Notes: generated from the sequence alone by a model not told the origin. Counted from the stretch's first letter, positions 25,203-33,330 are shown. The stretch: 35,300 nt of DNA from Verrucomicrobiota bacterium (GCA_022710935.1 JAKLFY010000066.1:1-35300); one strand, 5' to 3'. Program-made: numbers and translations.

Positions 25203-27652
25203 TGGCCTTCTGGCTCCTGGCCCTGGTCTATATCGTGGGCACGGTCCTCTACGACGTTCTGCGCCCCAAGCCGAAGTTTGACGCGCCGGCGCCATCCAGC
25301 CTCGGGGATTTCCAGTTCCCCACGATCGGCGAGGGTCGTTCCATTCCGGTCGTCTGGGGAACCTGCAAGCTGTCGGGCCCCATGGTCACCTGGTACGGCG
25401 ACCTGCAGGTCCAGGCCATCAAGAAGGAGGTCAAGACGGGGCTGTTTTCCTCCGACGAAATCACCACCGGTTACCGCTACTTCCTCGGCGCCCAGCTGGT
25501 CCTGTGCGGTGGCGAGGTCGACGAAGTCCTGAAGATCCGCTTCGATGACCGCGCCCCCCCGGCGAACTACGCCCACCTCCCGGACCTGACTCAGATCCAC
25601 ATCAACGCCCCGAACTTCTTCGGTGGTGAGGAATCCGAAGGCGGTGTTGCAGGCAGCATCTACGTCTACCACGGGACGGCCACCCAGCCGGTGGACACCT
25701 ACCTCGAGGATCGCATTAACCAGAGCCTGCCCGCCTGGCGGCGCGTCAGCTACGCCGTGTTCCGGCATGTCTATCTGGGGACGAGCCCGTACATCAAGGC
25801 CGTCTCGTTCGTGGTCCGGCGCTGCCCGAACGGCCTCGGGCTGTCGGGCGGCGCCGAGAATATCGACGGCGATGCCAATCCGGCGGCCATGATCTACGAC
25901 ATCCTGATTTCGCCGGCTTCGGGGAACGGACTCGGGCTGCCGGTGGGATTCCTGGACGTGGCTGCGTTCCGCGCGGTCGGTCAGACCCTGGCCACCGAGG
26001 GTCTCGGACTCTCCATGCTTCAAGACCGCTCCACGACCGCGAAGGACCTCGTCCTTGAGATCCTGCGCCACATCGACGGCGTCATGTACGTCGAGCCCAC
26101 GACTGGACTCCTGACGATCCACTTGATCCGGTACGACTACGACCCCGAGGCGATCCCGGTGCTCGATGCGGACTCGTGCACGGTGAAGTCGTTCGCCCGG
26201 CCATCCTGGGGCGACCTCAAGAACACCGTGCGGGTGGGCTACGTCAGCCGCGACGCCGGATTCATCGAGAAGACCGCTCAGGCCCAGGACCTGGCCTCGA
26301 TCGAGATCCAAGGTGGCGAGGTCTCGCTCCAGGAGATCACGTTGCGAGGGCTGTCCAATCCCACGACGGCGCAGCAGGCGGCCGCGAGGGCGCTGGCCGC
26401 TCTCGCCTATCCGCTGGCCACGATCACGATCGAGGCTGATCGCTCAGCCTGGGCGTTCCGTCCCGGGGCGGTGTTCAAGCTCGTCTGGGACCCGCTTGGC
26501 ATTGGCGGCATGGTGTGCCGGGCGGTCCGCGTCGGCACCGGCCGGCTCGATTCAGGGAAGATCGAGATCGAGGCCATGGAGGACATCTTTGCCGTGGACT
26601 GGACGGGCTATTCGGCTCCGCCGGCTTCCGGGTGGGAAGACCCCTCCGGAGACGCGCCCGCGTTGACCGATCAGGCCGTCCTGGCCGCGCCCTATGAGGC
26701 GGCTAAGACCTACGGGAGCCTGACGCCCGGCGTGCAGTTGGCCATCACGCTCGCGGCCCGAGGAGCGACTGGGATCTCCCTCGGATACCGCGCCCATGCG
26801 GCCGATGGTGTGGGTGGTTGGGCACCGCCTGTCGACGTCCCGTTCTTCACGCCGTCGGGGGTTCTCAGCACGGCGATCGACGAGCTCACCAGCGAGATTG
26901 TCGTGGCTTCCGGCCTGGATACCGACCTGGTCGCTTCGGTCAGCGGCCCCGACTTCTCGCTCGGAGTCAACGTCGCCTGGCTGGCCCATGACGGGCTGGA
27001 GGAGTTCATCGCGTTCCAGAACGTGGTCCAGGATGGGGGTGGCATCTCACTGCAGGTCGTCGCCCGCGGCTGCTTGGACACTGCGCCGACGGCGTTCCCC
27101 GCCGGCACGCGCGTGTGGTTCATCTCCTACGGCAGCCAGGTCGTGAACATTCGCGGGCCAGTGCCGCCGACCGTCAACGTCAGCAACGACATACGCCTCC
27201 AGCCTTTCAACAACCAGAGTGAGTACAACTTCTCGTCGTGCCCGACGTCGCAAGTTGTGGCCCCCACGCCGGCGCGGTCGGCGAAGGTCTACTGCCCGAC
27301 CGACGTGCGATTCAACGGGGAGAGCTATCCGGCGTCCATCACTGGTGAGTTGTCCGTGTCCTGGTCACACCGGAATCGGCTCGGGACGTGGAGCTATACC
27401 GACTCGGGCAAGACGACCACGCCTGAGCCGGGAACCGAATACGATGTTCTCGTTTACGGCGAGCTCGGCACGCTTGTCCATACCGCTGCCGGGCTGACGG
27501 GTACGTCTTGGTCGTATCTCGAGGCGACTGAGGTCACCGAGTCTGGCCTGGCTCGGCTCAACAATCATCTGCGGGTGGTCATTCGGACCTACGGAGCGGG
27601 GCGAGCTCACGTGGCGATTCGGGAGATCGAGTGGGTGTTCGGCAGAATCTGA
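25202..27652 (+). CDS. Tail tip attachment protein (J-like)
   Basis: The 816-residue product starts at ATG 25202 in a TGATG overlap with the BR0599 gene. An N-terminal hydrophobic helix (FWLLALVYIVGTVLYDVL) is followed by the typical hub start FPTIGEGRSIPVVWGTCKLS. Next come YRYFLGAQLVLCGGEVDEVL, a central region resembling the putative phage tail domain (TTAKDLVLEILRHIDGVMY, ADRSAWAFRPGAVFKLVWD), and C-terminal beta-rich domains with a terminal lectin-like stretch (VCPTDVRFNGESY-type region). It would form the tail tip and contact the receptor. It ends the plus-strand operon, 65 bases before a convergent gene. The NlpC/P60 peptidase common before J in related phages is absent. Confidence 0.85.
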   Translation: MAFWLLALVYIVGTVLYDVLRPKPKFDAPAPSSLGDFQFPTIGEGRSIPVVWGTCKLSGPMVTWYGDLQVQAIKKEVKTGLFSSDEITTGYRYFLGAQLVLCGGEVDEVLKIRFDDRAPPANYAHLPDLTQIHINAPNFFGGEESEGGVAGSIYVYHGTATQPVDTYLEDRINQSLPAWRRVSYAVFRHVYLGTSPYIKAVSFVVRRCPNGLGLSGGAENIDGDANPAAMIYDILISPASGNGLGLPVGFLDVAAFRAVGQTLATEGLGLSMLQDRSTTAKDLVLEILRHIDGVMYVEPTTGLLTIHLIRYDYDPEAIPVLDADSCTVKSFARPSWGDLKNTVRVGYVSRDAGFIEKTAQAQDLASIEIQGGEVSLQEITLRGLSNPTTAQQAAARALAALAYPLATITIEADRSAWAFRPGAVFKLVWDPLGIGGMVCRAVRVGTGRLDSGKIEIEAMEDIFAVDWTGYSAPPASGWEDPSGDAPALTDQAVLAAPYEAAKTYGSLTPGVQLAITLAARGATGISLGYRAHAADGVGGWAPPVDVPFFTPSGVLSTAIDELTSEIVVASGLDTDLVASVSGPDFSLGVNVAWLAHDGLEEFIAFQNVVQDGGGISLQVVARGCLDTAPTAFPAGTRVWFISYGSQVVNIRGPVPPTVNVSNDIRLQPFNNQSEYNFSSCPTSQVVAPTPARSAKVYCPTDVRFNGESYPASITGELSVSWSHRNRLGTWSYTDSGKTTTPEPGTEYDVLVYGELGTLVHTAAGLTGTSWSYLEATEVTESGLARLNNHLRVVIRTYGAGRAHVAIREIEWVFGRI

Positions 27653-27676
27653 CGTTTGCAGGGTCCAAGAATGCAC

Positions 27677-27703
27677 CGGACGAACTTTAAGAATCACCGT
27701 CCG
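27677..27703. terminator. Possible hairpin between convergent genes
   Basis: CGGACG at 27677-27682 pairs with CGTCCG at 27698-27703, with a 15-base loop, in the 64 bases between the end of the J-like gene and the convergent end of the HEPN gene. There is no U-tract on either side, so it is at best a weak bidirectional terminator. Confidence 0.25.
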
Positions 27704-27716
27704 CGGCGACATGTGG

Positions 27717-29123
27717 TTACGGCATCTTCTTCCTGCCCAACCTGTCAAAAGCAACACCAAGGCTGACATCAGTAGCCTGATTCTTGGTCGTTAGACAGTG
27801 AAATAGGTCCATAGCTCCAATGAGGCCGTTGGCGCAGAAGTAGTCTCCATAGGTCCCGCCCCACTCAAGTCGCCTTGCATCCGGCAAATCATCGCCATGC
27901 ATGATCTCGCAGCGCAAATCGTAAAACTTCACCAAATCGGATTCAAGCTCTTCTTGTGGATACTTGCTGTTAGTTCCCTTCAACAGCAACGCCATCCGGA
28001 ACACGAGTTTGCGCGAGACATTATTCCCTTTCCCCGTGATCACAAGTCTTTCCATGCACGCTGAGTATTTTGCAATCTGGCTCGGAAGGTGATCGTCCCG
28101 GATGGCCTCGCCGTACCAGCGCAAAGCCTCTAGATAACGCCTCCAGATTGGGGCAGGGGCCTTGTCCGTGGTGAGTGCATGAAGGAGATGGCCGCCAATT
28201 GTGAAGAACCACTTCCAGTTGTGGCCGATCACCTCAGCCCAACCATCACCCATCGCAACGCCGCGCATGCTGCTACTGTGCGAGAACAGTAGCCTCCCTT
28301 CATGAGTCTCGCTCAGCCAGGCCTTCTGAGTCGGCTCCATCGCTCCGTACCCGATGCGCATTCGTCGCCCTCGTTCTCCCCGTGTAGCGACACAGAGAAG
28401 ATCGATCGCCGATTGAACGGTACTGATAGCGCGCTCTCGGGAAACACCAGAATGGCATGGATCAATCCAAACGGACGCTATCCACGGAAACGACGAGAAG
28501 AACTCACTATTCGCGCGCAAGTACGGGGAAATCTCCCCTCCGTCGGCGGCGGTCTTGAGGAGTTCCATCCCGCTCTGTGAACGTGCTGCGTTGGTCTTCT
28601 CGATGTGATCATTTTCCCACTCAAGAATCGCTTGCTGCTTGTCCGCGAGGAACTGGGCGGTCTCGGTAAAGCGCACCGGACCAATCGCGAACCAGTGCGG
28701 ATTCGTTTCGTGAACTGTCACACACGGGATATGGTGCGTCAGGCCGAGGCTCTTGCGATCGAGCGTCGCGGTCAGTTTCACCAGAATTGCTGACAGATCA
28801 TCGTCCTCAATATCCCGACCAGCCAACAAGATATCCTCAATGAGCATCTTCTTAACTTCTTTGACGACCACGTCACGGTCGTAATGATCTCGGTTTTCGC
28901 TGTACTCATGATAGAGATCGCAGAAATCAAGTACTCTAGCGCCGGCTGCGGCTCCGATAATCGTGGGCGACTTCTTGTCTGTTACCGCCGGCAACATGTG
29001 CATTAGATCTTGCTTCGGCTCATGTTTGAGAAGCTCTTCTGCCGGCATTTTGGCGAATCGCACCGCTTCATTTGCGATGAACTGGATGTGTTCCCAAGCT
29101 TTTTCGTAGTCGATGGAGTACAT
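27717..29123 (-). CDS. HEPN-domain protein (Apea-like)
   Basis: The 468-residue product starts at ATG 29123 (MYSIDYEKAW); an in-frame codon at 29153 adds a basic stretch without support. The first ~330 residues are unrecognised and mixed helical (EHIQFIANEAVRFAKMP, RDHYDRDVVVKEVKKMLIED). The C-terminal ~130 have the look of an Apea-like HEPN domain: ALRWYGEAIRDDHLPSQIAK, SRKLVFRMALLLKG, and the R-x4-H motif LRCEIMHGDD (Arg404, His409). HEPN domains with this motif are often metal-independent RNases in toxin and phage-defence systems. The gene follows a YaaC-like and a SIR2-like gene on the same strand, 118 bases after the former. Role in defence is inferred from partners and fold. Confidence 0.7.
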   Translation of the reverse strand: MYSIDYEKAWEHIQFIANEAVRFAKMPAEELLKHEPKQDLMHMLPAVTDKKSPTIIGAAAGARVLDFCDLYHEYSENRDHYDRDVVVKEVKKMLIEDILLAGRDIEDDDLSAILVKLTATLDRKSLGLTHHIPCVTVHETNPHWFAIGPVRFTETAQFLADKQQAILEWENDHIEKTNAARSQSGMELLKTAADGGEISPYLRANSEFFSSFPWIASVWIDPCHSGVSRERAISTVQSAIDLLCVATRGERGRRMRIGYGAMEPTQKAWLSETHEGRLLFSHSSSMRGVAMGDGWAEVIGHNWKWFFTIGGHLLHALTTDKAPAPIWRRYLEALRWYGEAIRDDHLPSQIAKYSACMERLVITGKGNNVSRKLVFRMALLLKGTNSKYPQEELESDLVKFYDLRCEIMHGDDLPDARRLEWGGTYGDYFCANGLIGAMDLFHCLTTKNQATDVSLGVAFDRLGRKKMP

Positions 29124-29241
29124 AACTACTCGCAAGTTTCTTCTTGGTCGCAAGTGAGCGGCGCTGTCCGGGCAGCTGCTGTCCCAGAAAGTCCAGCGAT
29201 GGCCTGTCGCCGCGCCCTTTGCAGCAGAGACCGGCTACAGG

Positions 29242-30324
29242 CTATTCACGAACCACGGCCATGGGCTTGACTACATCGACACCCGCCATTTCGCTGGCAA
29301 AAGTGTAGACGATCTGCAATGGAAGTGTCGCGAGCAATTCCTCGCATAGCCATCCGTACTTGCCAGCCCTGATCTTGTCGAAATCCGCTGGCTTGTATCG
29401 CGTAATTGAGCCCAAGTAAAACATTGCCGCCGTGGCGGCCGCCAGTGGCGGCAAGAACACCGCCTGGTCAGCAATACAGAGATAGTGCCGATACCCCTCT
29501 CCTGTGAGGATGGAACTCAACTGAATTCCACGTAGTTCCGCAGCGAGCGTCTTGAACGTGGGCGCGACGCCCTGCCCCCGAGCGCGCCTCCTGTCCGTCT
29601 CAAACCACACTTCACCCTTGTTCGGGGAGGATACTCGCTTGACCGGGCCACTGCAGGACATTCCTTGCCATATCTTCATCGCCTCGCGCTCCTTGTCGTT
29701 ACGCGGAGCCAGTATCACCCGTGACCAGGCGTGTGAGTCTTTGCAGACGAGCTCGATGCGTTTGACAGGAATGAACTGGTTCTTTGACGAGGCCACCTGC
29801 GCGTAGGTGCGGTGCACAGATGGTATTTGGGCGACCACCGTGAGGAACGAAATAGCCCGGTCACCGGAGACCGTGCCGCCCAGTGCGGCTAGAAACTCAG
29901 GGAACAGTTGCGAGTGATCGCCCGCGCGGTTCTGGATCAGGATGTTCTGTCCTTCAAGACGAAAGCGTTCACGAATATTCGCGCGGGGGTCAGAGATCCC
30001 GTGTCTGGCGGCAGATGGAATTGCTACGTTGCGGAGAAGCAGCAGAACTTTTTCAAGGTTCAGGAAGGAATAGTAGTACAATATCGGCTTGGACCCCAGG
30101 CGTGGGGCTGATGCCGCATCATAGAAATCCGAAGCTTGTTCAATGTATGCCCGAGCCTCAGGTCTCTTCGCGCTTGCCAGTTCAGATGTAACGAGATGTT
30201 CCATTAGGGCGAACGGATTAGAGGTTATTATCCGCTGCCGTTTCTTCTGAAAGAACATCGGGAAGCCGGATGTTCTGTCATCGACGACGCGCCCTTCACG
30301 AAACGCTGGATGTGGGGACGGCAT
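29242..30324 (-). CDS. YaaC-like protein
   Basis: The 360-residue product starts at ATG 30324, with AGAGG upstream. It matches the YaaC pattern: an early helix region, PILYYYSFLNLEKVLLLL near residue 81, and the C-terminal block FYLGSITRYKPADFDKIRAG, followed by KYGWLCEELLATLPLQIVYT and SEMAGVDVVKP. YaaC proteins are widespread and of unknown function; they appear to be mostly helical. The gene lies 56 bases after the SIR2-like gene on the same strand, suggesting an operon. In a defence setting it could be the sensor or regulator between the two putative effectors, but nothing in the sequence proves this. Confidence 0.75.
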   Translation of the reverse strand: MPSPHPAFREGRVVDDRTSGFPMFFQKKRQRIITSNPFALMEHLVTSELASAKRPEARAYIEQASDFYDAASAPRLGSKPILYYYSFLNLEKVLLLLRNVAIPSAARHGISDPRANIRERFRLEGQNILIQNRAGDHSQLFPEFLAALGGTVSGDRAISFLTVVAQIPSVHRTYAQVASSKNQFIPVKRIELVCKDSHAWSRVILAPRNDKEREAMKIWQGMSCSGPVKRVSSPNKGEVWFETDRRRARGQGVAPTFKTLAAELRGIQLSSILTGEGYRHYLCIADQAVFLPPLAAATAAMFYLGSITRYKPADFDKIRAGKYGWLCEELLATLPLQIVYTFASEMAGVDVVKPMAVVRE

Positions 30325-30380
30325 GCTCTAAACCTCTGCTGCTTCGAGTCCACTGATGTCGACGCAAAACGCTCGACATC

Positions 30381-31412
30381 CTATTGCTCGACGATACCTG
30401 CCTCATTAGAATGCTCCGCGGCTATGAAGGGACTTAGCCAGTCCACGAGGTCTTCCAGTTGGCTGCAATCTGGCATTCCGACAGGTTCGTATGGCTTCAA
30501 CTCCATTACGGATTGCCAGAATGCTTCGCACGAACGGCGCGGGTAGTCGACCGCGTATGAGAGTCTGTAATTATCAACGATGCCGTAGTGATGAGTATGC
30601 ACAAATGAGGACCACGTTTGCCGCAGCGTCGATTCGTCCTGAATGTCAATGATCTCGGTCTGCTCCAGATTTCTTTCCTCTGCTTTGCCCCAGGCCGACC
30701 TCAGTAATTCAATTGCCGCCACGTCGGCAGTCGGCGCGCTGTATCCAAACACGGTGAAGAAGTACGCAGCTTTCATCGATCGCTGCATGTCGATCCATTC
30801 GTGCCGGAGCACTTCGTCACTCGTGTAGTCCTTGTCTGCTACAGGGAAAAGCAGGCGCGATTGCTCAAATGTCCCCCCGCACTTCCTGCACGTGGCGCCC
30901 ACTGGGCCCTTGATAGGGTCTCGCTGACAGTATCCAACGGCGACATTTCCATGAAGGAACGCCACACGCGGGACGGGTGCATACCGAGAAACACGACAGG
31001 CCGCGGCCCACAAGAACGGATCCCAGTTGAATGTTGCGATCATGTCCTTAGCGCGCAGCGAGAGCACCATGATGTCGTAAAGCGTTGGTCCTGGCGATAA
31101 TTCCAGATTCGTGAAGTAGCTGACGACACGCTTCTCAATGTGACTGCGCAGCGCACCTCCGTCGTCGCGTGCAGCAATTTCCTGAAATAGTAGCTCGAAG
31201 TTGCGATCGACATTTGCAATTCCGAACTGTCGAAGTTCGGCTCGCAACTCAAGCACGTCGACGAAGTCCTTCATAACAGGCAACCGCCGACCCCACCTAT
31301 CTCCGTTCGGAAACGCCGCGCGGCTCGCCCCAGCGCCCAGCAACAGTACGTGTGGGCGGCCGAACTTCGTATTCGCGATCAGATCTTCGTTGCCATTGAT
31401 GGGGCACTTCAC
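30381..31412 (-). CDS. SIR2-like NAD-binding protein
   Basis: The 343-residue product starts at GTG 31412, behind GGGAAG. SIR2-type features are clear: VLLLGAGASRAAF (GAGAS at 26-30) for NAD binding, IATFNWDPF with Asn129 and Asp131, and a catalytic-type His154 in FLHGNV. One CRKCGG pair in the middle could be part of a metal site, and YFFTVFGYSAPTAD is the late glycine-serine motif. SIR2-like proteins in phage defence typically degrade NAD to stop infection; that role is inferred here from context. It is the first gene of the SIR2-YaaC-HEPN module and begins only about 20 bases after an attC-like site, so its expression may rely on readthrough from upstream cassettes. Confidence 0.78.
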   Translation of the reverse strand: MKCPINGNEDLIANTKFGRPHVLLLGAGASRAAFPNGDRWGRRLPVMKDFVDVLELRAELRQFGIANVDRNFELLFQEIAARDDGGALRSHIEKRVVSYFTNLELSPGPTLYDIMVLSLRAKDMIATFNWDPFLWAAACRVSRYAPVPRVAFLHGNVAVGYCQRDPIKGPVGATCRKCGGTFEQSRLLFPVADKDYTSDEVLRHEWIDMQRSMKAAYFFTVFGYSAPTADVAAIELLRSAWGKAEERNLEQTEIIDIQDESTLRQTWSSFVHTHHYGIVDNYRLSYAVDYPRRSCEAFWQSVMELKPYEPVGMPDCSQLEDLVDWLSPFIAAEHSNEAGIVEQ

Positions 31413-31432
31413 GATAGGGCACTTCCCAGCTT

Positions 31433-31534
31433 GCTAGCACCCAGATTCAGCACCAAAGACGGCCGGCACGTGCCGTGCGCAAGCACGGACCACGATAGGC
31501 GGCTTCGTCTGCTGCAAGATCTGGAGAGATCGGC
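31433..31534 (-). other. attC-like recombination site 1 (degenerate core sites)
   Basis: Read on the minus strand, a stem-loop region of about 100 bases runs from GCCGATCTCTCCAGATC through a conserved block to GAATCTGGGTGCTAGCA. The arms CCAGATC...CTGCTG and CAGATTCAGC are largely complementary. A 22-base block (31497-31518) is identical to one in site 3 (33418-33439). Both core sites depart from RYYYAAC and GTTRRRY, so recombination may be weak or lost. It separates the VanZ-like gene from the SIR2-like gene. Confidence 0.58.
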
Positions 31535-31596
31535 ATCAGCGCTTTCAAGTCCGCGCACCGGCCTCATGTCGCCAACAGGTATCGCGTCCACCCTGC

Positions 31597-32007
31597 TCAT
31601 GAAGTGCCCTGGTCTTTTCGCAGGATCAGCCTCGCGACGACGTATGCGGTTGAGGTACTAATCACCGACGCGACAAGGTCGACAGGGTCAAACGTGTAGT
31701 GCACCCGCGCTAGGACGCCAGGGCGCGGAAGCAATTGGACAAGCTCCAGCATCACCGACGTTGCCGCCACAAGAAGCGTGACTTGACCCAGGCTCAAGCG
31801 TGATATGCGTCCCGTGCTGGACAAGAGCAAAAACAGGAGCCCGGCCGGACCTAGGATGCTGGGGGCAACCCCGACCACCGCACCGCTCTCTCCGTGAGGC
31901 GCCAGGCGCAAGAGCTTGATCGGGAGTATCGCGAACAGAAGCACCATGCCCGCCCATCCAAATACGCGCTCGTTGGCGATAGAGGTTCTTCTGCGCTCGC
32001 GCATCAT
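31597..32007 (-). CDS. VanZ-like membrane protein
   Basis: The 136-residue product starts at ATG 32007 in an ATGA overlap with the GNAT gene. It has four hydrophobic segments (WAGMVLLFAILPIKLL, ILGPAGLLFLLLSS, VTLLVAATSVMLELVQLL, LVASVISTSTAYVVARLI). The VanZ-family pattern E-x2-Q in LELVQLLPRPG is followed by FDPVDLVASVIS. VanZ-like proteins are small four-TM proteins; the prototype affects teicoplanin resistance, while most are uncharacterised. This gene shares one cassette with the acetyltransferase, and an attC-like site follows about 60 bases after the stop. Confidence 0.72.
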   Translation of the reverse strand: MMRERRRTSIANERVFGWAGMVLLFAILPIKLLRLAPHGESGAVVGVAPSILGPAGLLFLLLSSTGRISRLSLGQVTLLVAATSVMLELVQLLPRPGVLARVHYTFDPVDLVASVISTSTAYVVARLILRKDQGTS

Positions 32008-32450
32008 TCAGATCGTCCACAACTACGCGGTCTTCCGGGCCGCCACATCAGCACCACGGGGCGTCCTGCTTCAAGGTAGCTCTCCAGTCGATTGACAAGG
32101 AACCCGGGCACCTCCATTGCGAAATCGTCTCCGAAGCCAATTGCCGCATAGAATTTGCGCAAGTGAGAATATGGGATGCACCAGCACCCTCGCAAACCTA
32201 AATGGCTCTCCACGGAAGCGAGCAGAGCGCTTCCAATCCCCTGTCGCCGAAAGCGCTCATCGACATACATTCCGCGCAGGACCAAGTGGCCGTTCTCGCT
32301 GGCGACACGAACTGCGGCGACCATTTTCCCTCCCATGCGACCCCCAATTACGGTGTCGCTGGCCCCAATGCCGCCACCGTAGCCAACACGGCAATAGAGC
32401 GCAGCCACCTCGCCGTGTTGCTTCGCAGCTACCTCGCTTACCTCAAGCAC
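32004..32450 (-). CDS. GNAT-family N-acetyltransferase
   Basis: The 148-residue product starts at GTG 32450 behind GAGGAG, only about 15 bases after the core of attC-like site 2, as is usual for integron cassettes. It has the GNAT acetyl-CoA site RRQGIGSALL (R-x-x-G-x-G/A) following MYVDERF, and a C-terminal FYAAIGFGDDFAME strand that matches the family. The substrate cannot be told. The extreme C-terminus is Arg/Pro-rich and overlaps the VanZ-like start, so the two proteins are probably made together. GNAT genes are frequent cassette cargo. Confidence 0.85.
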   Translation of the reverse strand: MLEVSEVAAKQHGEVAALYCRVGYGGGIGASDTVIGGRMGGKMVAAVRVASENGHLVLRGMYVDERFRRQGIGSALLASVESHLGLRGCWCIPYSHLRKFYAAIGFGDDFAMEVPGFLVNRLESYLEAGRPVVLMWRPGRPRSCGRSE

Positions 32451-32463
32451 CGGAGGCTCCTCT

Positions 32464-32560
32464 GACTAACACCTGATTCAGCAGTGGGCGCTGTTCGCGC
32501 GGGCCGCGCGTTGCACCGACCGTGACGGCCGCGACCATCCGCTGCGACCTGAGGTTAGGC
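32464..32560 (-). other. attC-like recombination site 2
   Basis: On the minus strand the 97-base site opens with the perfect R'' core GCCTAAC (32560-32554), 14 bases after the stop of the PH-domain gene, and ends with GTTAGTC (32470-32464), immediately followed by the leader of the GNAT gene. The arms (GCCTAACCTCAGGTCGCAGC against GACTAACACCTGATTCAGCA on the plus strand) form an imperfect stem of the kind seen in attC. Length is within the normal 57-141 base range. Confidence 0.75.
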
Positions 32561-32573
32561 AACTATCTCCGAC

Positions 32574-33005
32574 TCAAGGTGCTTGCACCCTAATCCCAGG
32601 CGACATTGCCCGAAGATCACTCAGGAATGCGACCGTATCAACAGGCGCGATCTCAATGGATGCCCGACCGCGTCCGTATTCCAACCTGATTCGGTCACAC
32701 GACAGGGCGGCACTGGATGCAATGCTATGGATGCGCGATACGGCGCGAATGTCCTGCACCGGTATGACCCACCGCAGCAGCCCATGGCGCACGCACAGTT
32801 GGCCGTCGCCCAGATCGTAATGTGTCCGGATTAGAAGCAACAAGACAAACACGCCCGCCCCGACAATCACCAAGAAACCTGCTGATTTCACAATCGCCCC
32901 GGCGGACGATTCAATTAGCGCGGGAATGGATGCGACACAAAGTGTCACTGTTACCGACAACATGATTACTGCCCACCTATCGCGCTTTCCTTGATATCGC
33001 CTCAT
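32574..33005 (-). CDS. Bacterial PH-domain membrane protein (DUF1200-like)
   Basis: The 143-residue product starts at ATG 33005, with AGAGGGGG upstream; a longer in-frame reading to 33062 passes into the attC-like site and was rejected. Two membrane spans (WAVIMLSVTVTLCVASIPAL and VKSAGFLVIVGAGVFVLLLL) are followed by the YyaB/DUF1200 pattern: THYDLGDGQLCVRHGLLRWV, IPVQDIRAVSRIHS, and IEIAPVDTVAFLSDLRAMSP near the end. The PH-like fold is probably cytoplasmic and of unknown ligand. It occupies a single cassette between attC-like sites 4 and 2. Confidence 0.72.
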   Translation of the reverse strand: MRRYQGKRDRWAVIMLSVTVTLCVASIPALIESSAGAIVKSAGFLVIVGAGVFVLLLLIRTHYDLGDGQLCVRHGLLRWVIPVQDIRAVSRIHSIASSAALSCDRIRLEYGRGRASIEIAPVDTVAFLSDLRAMSPGIRVQAP

Positions 33006-33037
33006 AGAGTCCCCCTCTTGCTCCGTTATCACTGTCC

Positions 33038-33122
33038 GCCTAACACCTTCCGCCGCCGCCAATGTACTTCATGGCCATGACGCGCGTTTCTTCGGGGTAG
33101 TGCGACTAGCTGCGCTATGGCC
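33038..33122 (-). other. attC-like recombination site 4
   Basis: On the minus strand the site ends in a perfect core GTTAGGC (33044-33038), preceded by GCGGCGGAAGGT, and the next gene follows after about 33 bases. The opposite core is poor: it would be GGCCATAGC at 33114-33122, overlapping the TAG stop of the preceding small gene. Stop codons inside the R'' core are common in cassettes. The stem is weaker than in sites 2 and 3. Confidence 0.5.
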
Positions 33123-33330
33123 TTCTCAGGCGTCTGACTGCAACGAGGAGCAGCGTCTGGGTGAGGGCGCTTACAGGTACGGCAACCCAGACAACTGTCC
33201 ACTCGAGCGCGAGGTCGGGCTCCACCCCCTGCATTATGTCGAGGAGTGCCAGGAACTCGGCGGCGATCAGCACCAGGCCAAGGCCGCCCAATCCGATGGC
33301 TGCCCCGATGAGCTTCTGTGCGTAGCGCAT
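33115..33330 (-). CDS. Small two-TM membrane protein (cassette gene)
   Basis: The 71-residue product starts at ATG 33330, with GGAGG five bases upstream. Two hydrophobic segments are seen (LIGAAIGLGGLGLVLIAAEF and VVWVAVPVSALTQTLLLVAV), separated by a short acidic loop, and it ends in RRLRRP. An in-frame extension upstream to 33489 translates attC-like site 3 and was rejected. Tiny hydrophobic proteins are typical of cassette arrays and usually lack known functions. It begins about 23 bases after site 3 and stops inside site 4. Confidence 0.62.
   Translation of the reverse strand: MRYAQKLIGAAIGLGGLGLVLIAAEFLALLDIMQGVEPDLALEWTVVWVAVPVSALTQTLLLVAVRRLRRP

Larger units (their letters stand above)
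8097..27652. mobile_element. Siphovirus-type phage region: lysis, head and tail modules
   Basis: Twenty-one genes on two divergent operons encode a near-complete tailed-phage structural and lysis set: holin, endolysin, portal, protease-capsid, connector, tail tube, chaperones, tape measure and tail tip. Terminase, replication, integrase and attachment sites are not in this window, so boundaries and lifestyle are unknown. Phage-like genes also resume at 34322. Confidence 0.9.

Noticed and set aside
24677-26311. Minus-strand open frame of 544 codons
   Set aside because: Antisense to the BR0599-type and J-like genes; composition is shadow-like.
27653-27716. Terminal attC site after the HEPN gene
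   Set aside because: GCCGTAAC overlaps the HEPN stop and hints at a core, but no partner core or convincing stem was found; only a 6-bp hairpin is listed.
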